A stretch of 64,000 nt of DNA from Candidatus Woesearchaeota archaeon (GCA_016938695.1 JAFGUC010000024.1:1-64000); one strand, 5' to 3'. Shown: positions 45,132 through 54,842, numbered from the stretch's first letter. Notes: generated from the sequence alone by a model not told the origin. Numbers and translations: made by a program.

Positions 45132-46284
45132 AGATTTCACAAATAAACGAGTGATTGTCAGAGTAGATTATAATGTTCCATTAAAAAATAATGAAGTAAA
45201 AGACAACACCCGAATAAAACGAAGTCTAGATACAATTAAACTTCTAAACCAAAAAGGTGCAAAAATAATATTGATGTCTCACTTAGGACGCCCTAAAGGA
45301 ATAGATGAAAGTTTAAGACTAAATCCAGTAAAAGAAGAGCTTCAAAAACTTCTAAATGAATCAAATATCAACTTGACTGTAATTAAATTCGATGATTGCA
45401 TAGGTGAAGATATCAAAAACAGAATAAACAATTCTAATGAAAAAGAAATTTTTTTACTAGAAAATTTAAGATTCCATAAAGAAGAGAAAGAAAACGATGA
45501 TAATTTTGCAAAACAATTATCAGAACTTGCAGATTGTTATGTAAGCGACGCATTTGGAACAGTTCATAGGGCTCATGCATCAACACAAGGAATATCAAAA
45601 TATATTCCTAGTTTTGCAGGTCTTTTAGTAGAAGCAGAAGTAAAAGGACTAAGTCCATTAGTTGAAGAACCAAATAGGCCTTTTGTTGCAATAATTGGTT
45701 GTGCTAAAATAAAAGATAAACTTAATGCAGTAAAATTCTTGTTACAAAAAGCAGACAAAGTAATCTTTGGTGGCGCAATAGTATTTTCATTTTTCAAAGC
45801 AAATGGATTAGAAATTGGTAAAAGTATTTGTGAAGAAGACCTAACAGAAATAAAACAATTGATTGCCGATTATGGCAACAAGATAGTTCTTCCAACAGAC
45901 ATTGTGGTTGCAGATAATATAGAATCACCAACAAAAATACAGACAGTAAATTTTGAGCAAATGCCTAGTGATTTAATTGGAGTTGACGTTGGAGAACAAA
46001 GCATAATTTTATTTAAAGAAACAATAAAAGAAGCAAAGACAATTTGTTGGAATGGTCCTTTAGGAATTTTTGAAAAAGAAGAATTTGCAAAAGGAACAAA
46101 TGAATTTGCAAAATACTTAGCAACAAAAAAAGACGCATACACAGTAATTGGTGGTGGAGATACAGTTTCAGCAGTAAAACCACAAGGTGTAGAAAATTTC
46201 ACACACGTGTCAACCGGTGGTGGCGCTTTCTTAGAGTTTTTAGAAGGAAAAGTTTTACCAGGAATTGAGATTTTACTAAAATGA
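45106..46284 (+). CDS. pgk: Phosphoglycerate kinase
   Basis: 392 residues from TTG 45106, chosen because GAGGTGA (45091-45097) lies eight bases before it. Motifs are R-V-D-Y-N-V-P (start), M-S-H-L-G-R-P-K-G, G-P-L-G-I-F-E in the C-terminal lobe, I-G-G-G-D-T and S-T-G-G-G-A-F-L-E near the end. It transfers phosphate between 1,3-bisphosphoglycerate and ADP in glycolysis or gluconeogenesis. Overlaps DUF362 upstream and elp3 downstream (ATGA). Confidence 0.95.
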   Translation: MNLKTIQNEDFTNKRVIVRVDYNVPLKNNEVKDNTRIKRSLDTIKLLNQKGAKIILMSHLGRPKGIDESLRLNPVKEELQKLLNESNINLTVIKFDDCIGEDIKNRINNSNEKEIFLLENLRFHKEEKENDDNFAKQLSELADCYVSDAFGTVHRAHASTQGISKYIPSFAGLLVEAEVKGLSPLVEEPNRPFVAIIGCAKIKDKLNAVKFLLQKADKVIFGGAIVFSFFKANGLEIGKSICEEDLTEIKQLIADYGNKIVLPTDIVVADNIESPTKIQTVNFEQMPSDLIGVDVGEQSIILFKETIKEAKTICWNGPLGIFEKEEFAKGTNEFAKYLATKKDAYTVIGGGDTVSAVKPQGVENFTHVSTGGGAFLEFLEGKVLPGIEILLK

Positions 46285-47996
46285 AAACTGAAAAAGAAAT
46301 CTTTAGAGAAATAATTGAATCCTTACATACATTAAAAGCTAAAGATATCTTTTCATTACATAGAAAATTCAACGTATTAAAACGAGATATCCTTGTAAAA
46401 AACAATTACAAAAAAAAGATTCCTAGTAACGTTGAAATATCAAACTACGCAACAAAAGAAGAAATAAAAAAATACAGTAATATTCTTGAAATAAAACCAA
46501 CACGAACAGCAAGTGGAGTGAGCGTTGTTGCAGTTATGTCAAAACCACATAAATGTCCTCATGGTAAATGCATGTTTTGTGGAGGTGGAATTGATTCTTT
46601 TTTTGGTGATGTTCCACAAAGTTATACCGGAAAAGAACCTGCAACAAGACGAGCGATAAGAAATGAATACGATCCATATTTACAAGTTATGAATCGTCTA
46701 GAGCAATACGCAGTTCTAGGAAAAGACCCTCAAAAAATTGAGTTAATAATAATGGGTGGAACATTTCCATCATTAGATCATAAATATCAAGAAGAATTTG
46801 TTATGTACTGCTTTAAAGCGATGAATGATTTCTCAAAAACATTCTACAAAAACAAGATAATAAATTTAAAAAAATTCAGAGAATTTTTTGAACTTCCTGG
46901 TGATATAAATAATCCTACAAGACAAATCAAGATTCATGAAAAATTAAAAGCACTCAAAGTTAAGAACATTAAATCACTAAAACATGAGCAAGATTATAAC
47001 GAAACATCTAATGTCCGTTGTGTAGGTTTGACATTAGAAACAAGAAGTGATACAATTACTTTAGACAGTGCAGATTTTATGTTAAAACTTGGTTGTACTC
47101 GATTAGAACTTGGCGTTCAATCTGTTTTTGATGATGTATTAAAGCGAGTAAAACGAGGTCATGGAACAAAAGAAAATATTGAGGCAATACAACTGTTAAA
47201 AGATTTAGGATTCAAACTTAATTTTCATATGATGCCTGGCCTTCCAGGTGTTTCAAAAGAACAAGATCTAGAATCATTAAATACATTATTTACAGACGAA
47301 AGATATCGACCGGACATGCTTAAAATATATCCTTGCATGGTAATTGAAGGCACTGAACTTCATGGCTTGTTTAAAAAAGGACTATTCAAACCATTAAATA
47401 CAAGTGAAGCATCACGACTAGTTGTCGAATTCATGAAAACAGTTCCAGTGTATTGTAGAATTATGCGTGTCCAACGAGATATTCCTACTTATGTAACTGT
47501 GGCAGGAGTTGACAGGACAAATCTAAGACAATACGTAGACAAAATAATTGAAGATGAGAAAGTCGAAACCTCTGAGATAAGATATCGTGAACCACGAGGA
47601 AAATCAATAAGTAAAAATCTAGAATTAATAGATTATATCTATGAGGCAAGTGGTGGAACCGAAGTTTTCACATACCTTCAAGACACAAAGAATAATTATA
47701 TTCTTGGGTTTTGTAGACTGCGATTTCCCGGTGAATCATTAAGAAAAGAAATTACCAAAAAAACAGCACTAATTAGAGAACTGCATGTATATGGAATTTC
47801 TACCGGATTTGGAGCAGAGGGTGAAGTTCAACATAAAGGAATTGGAACTAAATTATTAAAACATGCAGAAAAACTTGCAATAGAAAGTAAAAAAAATAAA
47901 ATGGTAATAATTTCAGGAGTTGGAGTAAGAGAATATTACAGAAAAAAGCACAACTACAAAAAGAACGGACCTTACATGTCTAAAAAATTAATTTAG
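46281..47996 (+). CDS. elp3: Elp3-type tRNA uridine(34) acetyltransferase
   Basis: 571 residues. The radical SAM cluster is C92, C97 and C100 in C-P-H-G-K-C-M-F-C, followed by M-G-G-T-F-P and H-M-M-P-G-L-P-G. The C-terminal GNAT domain has R-E-L-H-V-Y-G and Q-H-K-G-I-G-T-K-L-L, the acetyl-CoA binding loop. Archaeal Elp3 works alone to start the cm5U modification at wobble uridines. Starts inside the pgk stop (4-base overlap). Confidence 0.95.
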   Translation: MKTEKEIFREIIESLHTLKAKDIFSLHRKFNVLKRDILVKNNYKKKIPSNVEISNYATKEEIKKYSNILEIKPTRTASGVSVVAVMSKPHKCPHGKCMFCGGGIDSFFGDVPQSYTGKEPATRRAIRNEYDPYLQVMNRLEQYAVLGKDPQKIELIIMGGTFPSLDHKYQEEFVMYCFKAMNDFSKTFYKNKIINLKKFREFFELPGDINNPTRQIKIHEKLKALKVKNIKSLKHEQDYNETSNVRCVGLTLETRSDTITLDSADFMLKLGCTRLELGVQSVFDDVLKRVKRGHGTKENIEAIQLLKDLGFKLNFHMMPGLPGVSKEQDLESLNTLFTDERYRPDMLKIYPCMVIEGTELHGLFKKGLFKPLNTSEASRLVVEFMKTVPVYCRIMRVQRDIPTYVTVAGVDRTNLRQYVDKIIEDEKVETSEIRYREPRGKSISKNLELIDYIYEASGGTEVFTYLQDTKNNYILGFCRLRFPGESLRKEITKKTALIRELHVYGISTGFGAEGEVQHKGIGTKLLKHAEKLAIESKKNKMVIISGVGVREYYRKKHNYKKNGPYMSKKLI

Positions 47997-48466
47997 TATT
48001 GTCCTAAATTATGTTTTCTTTCTAGTTCTTCTTCTAGCTTAGAAAATTCAAGATATATTTCAGGTTCAACAATTGGTTTTGCGCTAATTTTATTTTTGAG
48101 TAGTTTAAATATCGCTCCTTTATAATTAGAATTAAACTTATTATAAGCATCTCTAGTTATTCTTTCAGGAATTATATATCCAATTACTTCATTAGCAACA
48201 TCTTGAAAAATCTGTATTCCTAAAATCTCTTCCTCAGAATCACAAACAACTCGTCGTCCATTAGAATCAGTATCATAAGATCCGCATAAAACTGAAAAAT
48301 ATATTGCCTTTTTTTCAGGAAGAATTATTGCATCATAAAAATCATCAAAAAAATCTCCAACACGGCCACGATAAATGACATCATACTGCCTAAGACGCAT
48401 CTCAAAGCCTTCAACTCCTTGAATACTGACAATCAACTTATCTATAGTTTCAACATCTCTATTCAA
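47993..48466 (-). CDS. Protein of unknown function
   Basis: 157 residues, soluble, no signal. N-terminal half is alpha/beta with V-I-Y-R-G-R-V-G-D-F-F and A-I-I-L-P-E-K-K-A-I-Y-F-S-V; two cysteines follow (L-C-G-S, V-V-C-D). The C-terminus is a charged helix. It overlaps the elp3 end by four bases on the opposite strand. No family recognised; the reading frame has good codon structure. Confidence 0.5.
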   Translation of the reverse strand: MNRDVETIDKLIVSIQGVEGFEMRLRQYDVIYRGRVGDFFDDFYDAIILPEKKAIYFSVLCGSYDTDSNGRRVVCDSEEEILGIQIFQDVANEVIGYIIPERITRDAYNKFNSNYKGAIFKLLKNKISAKPIVEPEIYLEFSKLEEELERKHNLGQY

Positions 48467-48684
48467 TTAACACACCAGATAATAATTCTAAAAAACGTCT
48501 ATTTTTTACCAATATAAAAAGCTTTTCAAATATGAATTATTTTCAATAATAACAAAAATGAAACCCCTAAATTTAACCTTTTCAGACCTTCTAAAAAACG
48601 TTAATCACTATCTATCACTGTAAAATATATTACACATTTTCGATTAGTATATAAATGCAAATAATCTCCTAATATTTACCAAAT
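48467..48684 (+). promoter_or_regulatory. Upstream region of the nrd operon
   Basis: The 288-base gap before nrdR. It is AT-rich with tagtatataaatgc (48645-48658) as the probable TATA box. No gene is visible in it. The NrdR boxes begin just downstream, so a bound repressor would sit across the start of transcription. Confidence 0.5.
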
Positions 48685-48700
48685 ACACTATATCTTGTGG
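48685..48700 (+). promoter_or_regulatory. NrdR box 1
   Basis: ACACTATATCTTGTGG matches the NrdR consensus ACACwATATATwGTGT at most positions, with the outer right half weaker. It is 32 bases from box 2, an integral three helical turns as in bacterial nrd promoters. Confidence 0.65.
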
Positions 48701-48716
48701 GTGTTATGTTTGTAAC

Positions 48717-48732
48717 ACACCATATTTAGTGT
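48717..48732 (+). promoter_or_regulatory. NrdR box 2
   Basis: ACACCATATTTAGTGT is a near-perfect NrdR box with intact ACAC/GTGT arms. It lies 22 bases before the GTG start of nrdR; with box 1 it forms the classic tandem operator, so nrdR is autoregulated. Confidence 0.75.
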
Positions 48733-48754
48733 TCCCTTTGAGGTGACGATTTAA

Positions 48755-49285
48755 GTGAAATGCCCTTACTGCAACCATGAGGAGACCAAAGTCATTGATT
48801 CTAGAGAGACTAATGACCTCTCTGAAATACGAAGAAGACGTGAATGTCTTAGTTGCACAAAGCGTTTTACAACTTACGAAGTTATAGATTTTCCTGAGTT
48901 ATTTGTTATTAAATCTGATGGTTCTAGAGAATTATTTGATAGAAGTAAAATCTTCAGAGGTGTGGTCAAAGCTTGTGATAAAAGACCAATTACTCCTGAA
49001 GCTGTAGAAAACTTTGTACGAGATGTAGAGACTAAAATTCGTACAAGATATGATAGAGAAATAAAGAGTAAGTTAATTGGCCAAATAATTTCTAAGAAAT
49101 TATACAAGTTTGATGTTGTAGCCTATATAAGATTTGTTTCAGTATATCAGAAGTTCTCAGACATAAATAGCTTTATGGCTATTGTAAGGAAGGTAGTTGA
49201 AGATGATACGCGTGATGCAAGTACAAAAGAGCAGATTTCAAAACTCTTGCAAACTGCATCCGAACTCATAACCAGCCAGAGTTGA
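48755..49285 (+). CDS. nrdR: Ribonucleotide reductase repressor NrdR
   Basis: 176 residues from GTG 48755 (GAGGTGAC lies at the right distance upstream). An N-terminal zinc ribbon has C-P-Y-C at the start and C-L-S-C about 30 residues later, with the R-R-R-E-C pattern of NrdR. The ATP-cone domain follows (I-K-S-D-G-S-R-E-L-F-D-R-S-K-I) and senses ATP/dATP. It is longer than the usual 150-160 residues by a C-terminal tail. NrdR is mainly bacterial. Here it sits in front of nrdD, 25 bases apart, and behind two NrdR boxes. Confidence 0.93.
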   Translation: MKCPYCNHEETKVIDSRETNDLSEIRRRRECLSCTKRFTTYEVIDFPELFVIKSDGSRELFDRSKIFRGVVKACDKRPITPEAVENFVRDVETKIRTRYDREIKSKLIGQIISKKLYKFDVVAYIRFVSVYQKFSDINSFMAIVRKVVEDDTRDASTKEQISKLLQTASELITSQS

Positions 49286-49309
49286 GAAGATTAAAGGAGG
49301 TTGTTTTAA

Positions 49310-51469
49310 ATGTCAGTTGTGGCAATACGAAAAAGAGACGGAAAAATTGAAAAGTTTGAGAAAGAAAGGATTTTCAAAGCAATTTACGCAGCAGCACAGT
49401 CTGTTGGTGGTACTGATGAAGCTACTGCTAGAGATTTAAGTGATAAAGTTGTAAGTTCTATTAATGCTAAATTTGGTGGATATTCTCTTCCAACAGTTGA
49501 AGATGTTCAAGATGCAGTTGAAAAAATACTAATCGAAGAAGGACATGCAAAAACCTCTAAAGCATTTATATTATATAGAGAACAACACAAAAAACTTAGA
49601 GACGCAAACACTATCGCTTTAAACATCAAGAAAACAATGGATGGTTATTTATCTCAAGCTGACTGGCGAGTTAAAGAAAACAGCAATGTTAATTATTCAA
49701 TAGGTGGCTTAATACTTCACAATTCTGGAACTGTTGTTGCAAATTACTGGTTAAATGAAATTTACGATAAAGAAATTGCAGATGCGCACAGAGAAGGAGA
49801 TTTTCATTTGCACGATCTTTCAATGTTCAGTGGTTACTGCGCAGGTTGGAGTCTTAGACAATTAATTAAAGAAGGATTCGGGGGAGTCAAGAATAAGATT
49901 TCATCAAAACCTGCAAAGCACCTGAACACAATCATTCACCAGATGATTAACTTTTTGGGAACATTGCAAAATGAATGGGCAGGAGCTCAAGCATTTTCAA
50001 GTTTTGATACATACCTAGCTCCTTTTATTAGAGTAGATGATATGTCTTATCATGACGTGAAACAAAACCTTCAAACTTTTGTTTTTAGCATAAACACTCC
50101 ATCAAGATGGGGTTGTCAAGCACCATTTAGTAATATAACACTAGATTGGGTTGTACCAGATGACTTAAAAGATAAACCAGCAATCGTTGGCGGAAAAGAA
50201 CTTGATACAACATATGGTGATTACCAAAAAGAAATGGATATGATTAACAAAGCATTCCTTGAATTGATGATGGAAGGAGATGCAGAAGGACGAGGTTTCG
50301 CTTATCCAATTCCAACATACAACATTACAAAAAGTTTTGATTGGGACAGCGACAATGCAAAATTATTATTTGAAATGACTGCTAAATATGGAACACCATA
50401 TTTCCAGAATTTTATTAATAGTAATTTAGATCCTGGCGACGTTAGAAGTATGTGTTGCAGACTTCAACTCGATAAAAGAGAATTAAGAAACAGAGGAGGA
50501 GGACTTTTTGGTTCCGACGAATTCACTGGTTCAATTGGAGTTGTAACAATTAATATGCCAAGAATTGGTTTCTTGTCAAAAACTAAAGTAGAATACTTTG
50601 GTAGACTAGAAAGAATAATGGGAATCGCAAAACGTTCTCTTGAGATTAAACGAAGAGTTGTAGAAGACTTAATGGAACAAGGTCTATTCCCTTACACAAA
50701 AAGATACTTGCAACACTTCAACAATCATTTTTCAACGATAGGATTAAATGGAATGAATGAGTCTTGCATAAATTTCCTAGGTAAAGATATCTCAACAAAA
50801 GAAGGTAAAAACTTTACTATGGAAGTTCTAGATTTTATGAGATCCAAACTTCAAGAATTCCAAGAAGAGACAGGAAACTTATACAATTTAGAAGCAACAC
50901 CTGCAGAAGGAACATCATACAGACTTGCAAAAATTGACAAGGAAAAATACCCAACAATAATTGCATCTGGAGTACATGATCCCTACTACACAAATTCAAC
51001 ATGGCTTCCAGTTGACAAAACAGTTGATATTTTCGAAGCAGTACAACATCAAGATGATTTGCAATCCAAATATACTGGTGGAACTGTTTTACACTGTTTT
51101 ATTGGAGAAAAATTAGAAAGTGCAGAAAGCTGTAAGCAACTTGTCAAAAAGATTGCATACAATGCAAAGCTTCCATACTTTACAATCTCTCCAGTATATT
51201 CAATATGTAAAGACCATGGATATTTAAGTGGAGAACATTTCAAATGTCCAACGTGTTCAACAGACACAGAAGTATATTCAAGGATTGTTGGATATTACAG
51301 GCCTGTTGGAAACTGGAACAAGGGAAAAAGAGAAGAATACAACCACCGAGTTCATTTCGATGAAAAAATAAGTTTGTCAAGTGATTGCGGTTGTACGGTT
51401 GAGGTCGCGCCAAAAATTTCAAATGGCAAGACAGAAAAACAAAAAGAAGAGGCTAAGGTGGGACAATGA
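49310..51469 (+). CDS. nrdD: Anaerobic (class III) ribonucleoside-triphosphate reductase
   Basis: 719 residues. An ATP-cone (residues 4-90) regulates activity. The catalytic barrel has S-I-N-T-P-S-R-W-G-C and N-I-T-L-D. The zinc site near the end has paired cysteines (C-K-D-H-G, C-P-T-C). The glycyl radical is expected at about G661 in S-R-I-V-G-Y-Y-R-P-V. A further D-C-G-C-T segment and a Lys/Glu-rich tail follow. It reduces NTPs to dNTPs without oxygen, which indicates an anaerobic life style. Its stop overlaps the glutaredoxin gene by four bases. Confidence 0.95.
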   Translation: MSVVAIRKRDGKIEKFEKERIFKAIYAAAQSVGGTDEATARDLSDKVVSSINAKFGGYSLPTVEDVQDAVEKILIEEGHAKTSKAFILYREQHKKLRDANTIALNIKKTMDGYLSQADWRVKENSNVNYSIGGLILHNSGTVVANYWLNEIYDKEIADAHREGDFHLHDLSMFSGYCAGWSLRQLIKEGFGGVKNKISSKPAKHLNTIIHQMINFLGTLQNEWAGAQAFSSFDTYLAPFIRVDDMSYHDVKQNLQTFVFSINTPSRWGCQAPFSNITLDWVVPDDLKDKPAIVGGKELDTTYGDYQKEMDMINKAFLELMMEGDAEGRGFAYPIPTYNITKSFDWDSDNAKLLFEMTAKYGTPYFQNFINSNLDPGDVRSMCCRLQLDKRELRNRGGGLFGSDEFTGSIGVVTINMPRIGFLSKTKVEYFGRLERIMGIAKRSLEIKRRVVEDLMEQGLFPYTKRYLQHFNNHFSTIGLNGMNESCINFLGKDISTKEGKNFTMEVLDFMRSKLQEFQEETGNLYNLEATPAEGTSYRLAKIDKEKYPTIIASGVHDPYYTNSTWLPVDKTVDIFEAVQHQDDLQSKYTGGTVLHCFIGEKLESAESCKQLVKKIAYNAKLPYFTISPVYSICKDHGYLSGEHFKCPTCSTDTEVYSRIVGYYRPVGNWNKGKREEYNHRVHFDEKISLSSDCGCTVEVAPKISNGKTEKQKEEAKVGQ

Positions 51470-51705
51470 ACTTTTTATTGTTCACAACTCCTACCTGTCC
51501 AAATTGTCCAAGAGTCAAAGAATACATGAAGACTACTGGACTTGTTGGTGATTTTATTGATGCAGCAACCAAGGAAGGTTTAGACAAAGCTAGGGAATTT
51601 AAGGTGACATCAGTTCCGACTGTAATTTTTTTAAAAGATAAAAACGAAGTAGCAAGAGTCAATTCCAAAGAAGCTGCAGAAAAATTTATTTCAGAAAACA
51701 AATAA
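51466..51705 (+). CDS. Glutaredoxin/thioredoxin-like small protein
   Basis: 79 residues. The redox motif C-P-N-C follows F-T-T-P-T at residues 9-15. S-V-P-T-V-I-F with the cis-Pro comes later. Very short for a thioredoxin; closest in shape to NrdH/mini-glutaredoxins. It overlaps nrdD by ATGA and precedes nrdG, so it probably supplies electrons or keeps the reductase disulfide reduced. Confidence 0.88.
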   Translation: MNFLLFTTPTCPNCPRVKEYMKTTGLVGDFIDAATKEGLDKAREFKVTSVPTVIFLKDKNEVARVNSKEAAEKFISENK

Positions 51706-51741
51706 TTTTTTTATTATAATTTTTTCAAGTGGGGTGTTTTT

Positions 51742-52443
51742 TTGTTAAAAGGTCTTCAGAAAACGAGTTTAGTGGATTATCCAGGGAAAATGGTTTCAAC
51801 TGTTTTCTTTGAAGGTTGTAATTTCAGATGCCCTTTTTGTCACAATAAAACACTTGTTCTACCTGAACACTTTACTGGTGACGTAATCGAACACGACGAA
51901 GTTATAACACATTTGAAAAATAATAGCAAATTTCTAGATGGTATTTGTATAACTGGTGGTGAACCTACGTTATCAAAAGATTTAATAGAATTTGCAAAAA
52001 AAGTCAAGTCCGAAGGTTTTTTAGTTAAACTTGATACGAATGGAACAAACCCTAAAGTTCTAAAACAACTAATAGATGATTCATTAGTAGATTATATTGC
52101 AATGGATATAAAAGGTCCTTACAAAAATTACAATAATATAACACAATCAACAGTTGAATTAGATAAAGTAAAAGAAAGTATTGATTTAATAAAAAATAGC
52201 AATGTTGATCACGAATTTAGAACAACAGTTCTTCCTTCAATGCATTCATCAAGTGATATTCTAGAAACAGTAAAGCAACTTGGTGGATGTAAAAGGTTCT
52301 CACTACAACAATTTAGACCTAATGAAACATTAGATGAAGCATACAAAAAAGAGTCATCTTACAGCCGAGAAGAGCTAGATAACTTAAAAAAAGAAATTCT
52401 TATGAATAAGTATGCAAATGAATGTATTGTTAGGGGTAATTAA
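51742..52443 (+). CDS. nrdG: Anaerobic RNR activase (radical SAM)
   Basis: 233 residues from TTG 51742; a GGGGTG site eight bases upstream decides it. The radical SAM cysteines are C26, C30 and C33 in E-G-C-N-F-R-C-P-F-C, followed by C-I-T-G-G-E-P-T (SAM binding). It generates the glycyl radical on NrdD. The sequence matches the short archaeal/bacterial pflA-like NrdG group (T-S-L-V-D-Y-P-G start). Last clear gene of the nrd operon. Confidence 0.92.
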   Translation: MLKGLQKTSLVDYPGKMVSTVFFEGCNFRCPFCHNKTLVLPEHFTGDVIEHDEVITHLKNNSKFLDGICITGGEPTLSKDLIEFAKKVKSEGFLVKLDTNGTNPKVLKQLIDDSLVDYIAMDIKGPYKNYNNITQSTVELDKVKESIDLIKNSNVDHEFRTTVLPSMHSSSDILETVKQLGGCKRFSLQQFRPNETLDEAYKKESSYSREELDNLKKEILMNKYANECIVRGN

Positions 52444-52445
52444 AT

Positions 52446-53912
52446 ATGATTTATGATTTTGCATTTCCTGTAGTTATCTTAATTATTATTTTTGAAGTAT
52501 TAACCCTTATTAAAAATAAAAATCTAGATAAAAAATCATTAATCATCTCAATAGTTATATTATTTATTTTTTTTAATATTTTCATTTCACCATTTCAAAT
52601 AACTATAATTAATGAAACCGATACTAAATATACTGATTCATTTCTTACAACATCTTCAATAAATAAAATTGCATCAACAGGAACAACCTTCGGAGGGGGT
52701 TTTTTAATCTTCTCAATTCTAATGAGAGTTTTTAATGTAAATGATTTTTTTTCCGCAGAACTTTTAGTTACATTCTGTATGTCAATACTATTAATGCTAT
52801 TTTTCTTTGTTGTAAAAGAAATAGTAAATTATTTCTCAAGTAAAAAAAATTCAACAATAGTATTTTTAACAATTATATTTTATCTTGTTCAATATTCTAT
52901 AGCATATGTTTTTTATGAAAGAAAACTATACTATTTGTTTGCGTATTTTTTCTTTATTTTGGGATTCCTTAATTTGTTAAGATATCTAAAAAATAATCGT
53001 TTAGTCAATTTTGGAATGATATTCGCCTGTGTGTTTGTTGCAGGAATGTCTCGTCCCGAATTTTTCTTGTTATCAATATTATTTATTCCATTCCTAATCT
53101 TAAAAGATTCAAAAATAAAATTAACATCAATAATATATTCTTTATTCTCAATTGCAGGATTTTTAGTAGTATATTTATCATCTAAAGATCGAGTGCACTC
53201 TTCGTTTTTTTTAAATCATTTACCTGAATTATTAAGAAGTGATTTATTCACAAGAAATATACTAATATTCATTATTATAATTGCATTTTTCATTGTTTGC
53301 TTAACTAAACTAAAAGAACAAAAATATGCGCTATTCTCAGGATTAATCGGTGTTATGACAATTCTAATATATTCAACATCTGAGATTTTTGATTTAAGGT
53401 TGATGATGTTTTATGCATTTTTATTTCTAATAATTCCTTTTGCATCAATTGTTACAAATATAAAAAACAAACATCAAAAATTAATTATTAAACTATTACT
53501 CATATCAATAGTACTCTACAGTCTTGTTGCAACTTGCTATCTATATCCAAATCTAAACAGAAAAGAAACGAAGGCAAAAATTGAAAATTTATATGATATT
53601 TATAACATACTTGCAGATAAAAATAATACTGTTTTTGTAGAATATCCTGAGTTATATTTTAGTCTTTTTTTTAAGAATACAAATATTACTGTAAAAAACA
53701 TATTAACATTAAATGAGGCTCAGTTTGACCATGCCTACATAATAACTGAATTTTACAAATGCAATAATCTTAGTTCTATGGCAGTAGAGTTTTCTCACAT
53801 ATCAAAAGAACTTGAAACAAATATGTTTAATATTTTAGAAGATTTAGAAATATTTTTGAATCAATCTTATCAATTAAAATATTACAATATTTGCTATGTT
53901 TCTAAGAATTAG
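52446..53912 (+). CDS. Multi-span membrane protein, GT-C-like
   Basis: 488 residues with about 11 TM helices and a soluble C-terminal part of about 110 residues. A loop after TM2 contains N-E-T-D-T-K-Y-T-D, acidic as in GT-C enzymes. Its overall shape resembles the protein at 34281. It starts two bases after the nrdG stop, so it may be read through from the nrd operon, though the function is unrelated. Glycosyltransferase role is inferred from architecture. Confidence 0.5.
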   Translation: MIYDFAFPVVILIIIFEVLTLIKNKNLDKKSLIISIVILFIFFNIFISPFQITIINETDTKYTDSFLTTSSINKIASTGTTFGGGFLIFSILMRVFNVNDFFSAELLVTFCMSILLMLFFFVVKEIVNYFSSKKNSTIVFLTIIFYLVQYSIAYVFYERKLYYLFAYFFFILGFLNLLRYLKNNRLVNFGMIFACVFVAGMSRPEFFLLSILFIPFLILKDSKIKLTSIIYSLFSIAGFLVVYLSSKDRVHSSFFLNHLPELLRSDLFTRNILIFIIIIAFFIVCLTKLKEQKYALFSGLIGVMTILIYSTSEIFDLRLMMFYAFLFLIIPFASIVTNIKNKHQKLIIKLLLISIVLYSLVATCYLYPNLNRKETKAKIENLYDIYNILADKNNTVFVEYPELYFSLFFKNTNITVKNILTLNEAQFDHAYIITEFYKCNNLSSMAVEFSHISKELETNMFNILEDLEIFLNQSYQLKYYNICYVSKN

Positions 53913-53951
53913 ATAAGAAAGATATTTAAATCACAAATATACAATCCTATT

Positions 53952-54407
53952 GTGGTTGAAGCAAAATTATTAAGAATATTAGTTGGATTAATTATGCTTT
54001 TAGTTGGAGTCATTCTAGTCAGTAATTTTATCATACATTTTGATCCTAACAAAATCAAGACAAAAGACATAAATCCTGATGAAGTTGAATTAGATTGTTC
54101 TCAAAATATCAGATATCAAATAGAATCAATTTGTTACGATATTTTAGAAGGAGAAATGTACTTTGAGATAAAAAACACTGGTTCAAAAGATATCTCTGGT
54201 TTTAATTTCATAATTGAAGCAGATATTGTACAAGAAAAGAATGAAATTATTTCTCAAGGAACAACAGGTAAATATATAGTTCCATCCATTAGAAAACCAA
54301 CAAGTTTTAAAGCAATTCCAAAGATTTCATACAATAATAATGGTGAAGATGAAACTAGGGAATGTGTTAAACTCTCAAGTGTTGTTTCAGAAGTTCAAGA
54401 TTGTTAA
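53952..54407 (+). CDS. Membrane-anchored protein of unknown function
   Basis: 151 residues from GTG 53952. One TM helix near 8-27 anchors an extracytoplasmic beta domain with five Cys residues (E-L-D-C, E-S-I-C-Y-D, T-R-E-C-V, a C-terminal Cys) and G-S-K-D-I-S-G-F, an Ig/CARDB-like pattern (I-K-N-T-G-S). Possible TATA-like atatttaaatcac about 30 bases upstream. Convergent with the JAMM gene (overlap four bases). No name known. Confidence 0.55.
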   Translation: MVEAKLLRILVGLIMLLVGVILVSNFIIHFDPNKIKTKDINPDEVELDCSQNIRYQIESICYDILEGEMYFEIKNTGSKDISGFNFIIEADIVQEKNEIISQGTTGKYIVPSIRKPTSFKAIPKISYNNNGEDETRECVKLSSVVSEVQDC

Positions 54408-54841
54408 TTTTCAAAAAAAATTCTAAATTGATTAGTATTTCCTTTACTATCAAGAATGTTTAAATTCTTCTTTGAAAATGGATTACAAAATATAATATTG
54501 ATAGGATATTTTGAGAAAGTCTTTAAGTCTTCTCTAGATGGATTTTTAGTTCCGTTTGGGTGAGAATGAATAGTTCCAATTCCATTTACACTATTAAATA
54601 ATACTGGAATTGTAGACACTCTATTAGTGTTAGATTTTTGTTGTGTGAACTTAATATCTTCTAAAGTAAGAATCTTGTTCTTTATTTTTCCTTCAATAAG
54701 TCCAAAAAATTCATATGGATAAGATTCAGTAGCAAGTGTCTTAGCACGCTCAAAAAACAAACTAGTAACTATGACTTTATCAAAATAGAATCTATCAAGT
54801 TCAAGAAATTTATAAAAAAAATTAATTATCTTGTTTATCAT
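54404..54841 (-). CDS. JAMM/MPN-family zinc metalloprotease
   Basis: 145 residues. The JAMM signature is complete: E44 (in P-Y-E-F-F-G-L), H92-S-H94 (T-I-H-S-H-P-N-G), S102 and D105, exactly the H-x-H-x10-D spacing. The family includes archaeal desampylases and Rad25/RadC-like enzymes that cut isopeptide bonds or hydrolyse other substrates. An N-terminal extension of about 20 residues (F-F-Y-K-F-L-E) is helical. The stop-start gap to the presenilin-type gene is two bases, so the proteases are co-transcribed. Confidence 0.85.
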   Translation of the reverse strand: MINKIINFFYKFLELDRFYFDKVIVTSLFFERAKTLATESYPYEFFGLIEGKIKNKILTLEDIKFTQQKSNTNRVSTIPVLFNSVNGIGTIHSHPNGTKNPSREDLKTFSKYPINIIFCNPFSKKNLNILDSKGNTNQFRIFFEN

Positions 54842-54842
54842 T

